From NCBI RefSeq assembly GCF_900157365.1, contig NZ_FUEZ01000003.1:310001-374000 (forward strand): a stretch of DNA of 64,000 nt, read 5' to 3'. Within the stretch, counting starts at the first letter, position 1. Every line of letters starts with the position of its first letter. Both the position numbers and the translations under genes were made by a program. The notes below the pieces were generated by a model. It saw nothing but the letters and a program-made list of their open reading frames with translations, did no database searches and had not been told where the DNA came from. The DNA is from Mycobacterium numidiamassiliense (GTDB lineage Bacteria > Actinomycetota > Actinomycetes > Mycobacteriales > Mycobacteriaceae). Below, piece by piece: positions 63,922 through 64,000 of the stretch.

Positions 63922-64000
63922 GGGTCGCCTCCCGTTGCGCTCGCATTGTGCTGTGACAGAATACAATTCGTCAAGGTCGATCTGTGACACGACTTGTGGC

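Overview
This window is a stretch of a high-GC actinobacterial chromosome, almost certainly Mycobacterium. The evidence is the conserved order phosphoglucomutase - CrcB - CrcB - DUF190 - F420-type luciferase-like oxidoreductase (the Rv3068c-Rv3072c neighbourhood of M. tuberculosis), a GlnA1-like glutamine synthetase, an MbtK-like acetyltransferase, a hemophore-type secreted protein, a DUF732 protein, GAF-ANTAR and PAQR proteins, frequent GTG starts and many 4-base ATGA/GTGA gene overlaps. The species cannot be named from the sequence.

Layout. 0-7.5 kb: the 3' part of a flavin split-barrel gene, then a leftward operon (GT4 glycosyltransferase, helical-barrel protein, GH130-like enzyme, HPF/RaiA-like ribosome factor), a small exported protein and a PucR-type regulator. 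7.6-13.5 kb: a relic integrative island ending in an intact tRNA-Ala(GGC). It is bounded by a perfect 44-bp repeat of the tRNA 3' end, and 8-bp motifs at a 12-bp period lie inside each end. No integrase is seen. Cargo includes a VOC protein, an F420-reductase-like protein, DUF4331 and SDR genes, and several broken genes. 13.6-23.4 kb: core genes, namely MFS transporter, pgm, two fluoride channels with DUF190, GNAT/LLM pair, hemerythrin, SelO and DUF732. 23.4-26.7 kb: a secreted GH172 (DUF2961) protein, proline-rich and small membrane proteins, and an Rcp1-like response regulator.

26.7-34.1 kb is the most coherent system. A leftward run encodes glutamine synthetase, an AsnO-type amidotransferase and a GNAT/ATP-grasp synthetase, the enzyme set expected for the osmolyte N-acetylglutaminylglutamine amide (NAGGN). 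A two-RCK-domain K+ channel lies divergently next to it. Together they look like an osmotic-stress module with its own glutamine supply.

34.2-46.2 kb: DNA repair (Mug), an AI-2E family membrane protein, large catalase, FAD/Rieske oxidoreductase, SRPBCC, PAQR, GAF-ANTAR, hemophore-like protein, HD protein, acyl-CoA synthetase and enoyl-CoA hydratase. 46.4-49.7 kb: a probable UDP-xylose/glycosyltransferase/methyltransferase cassette preceded by the tail of a lost UDP-glucose dehydrogenase gene. 49.7-64 kb: unusual SDR, LLM monooxygenase, Bax-inhibitor-like protein, a GT4-GH13 pair, universal stress protein, a bacteriophytochrome-diguanylate cyclase, patatin, a cyclic-nucleotide-binding protein, a methyltransferase and two exported proteins.

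Stress response is the recurring theme. SigF-like promoter sequences can be seen before the hemerythrin and catalase genes.
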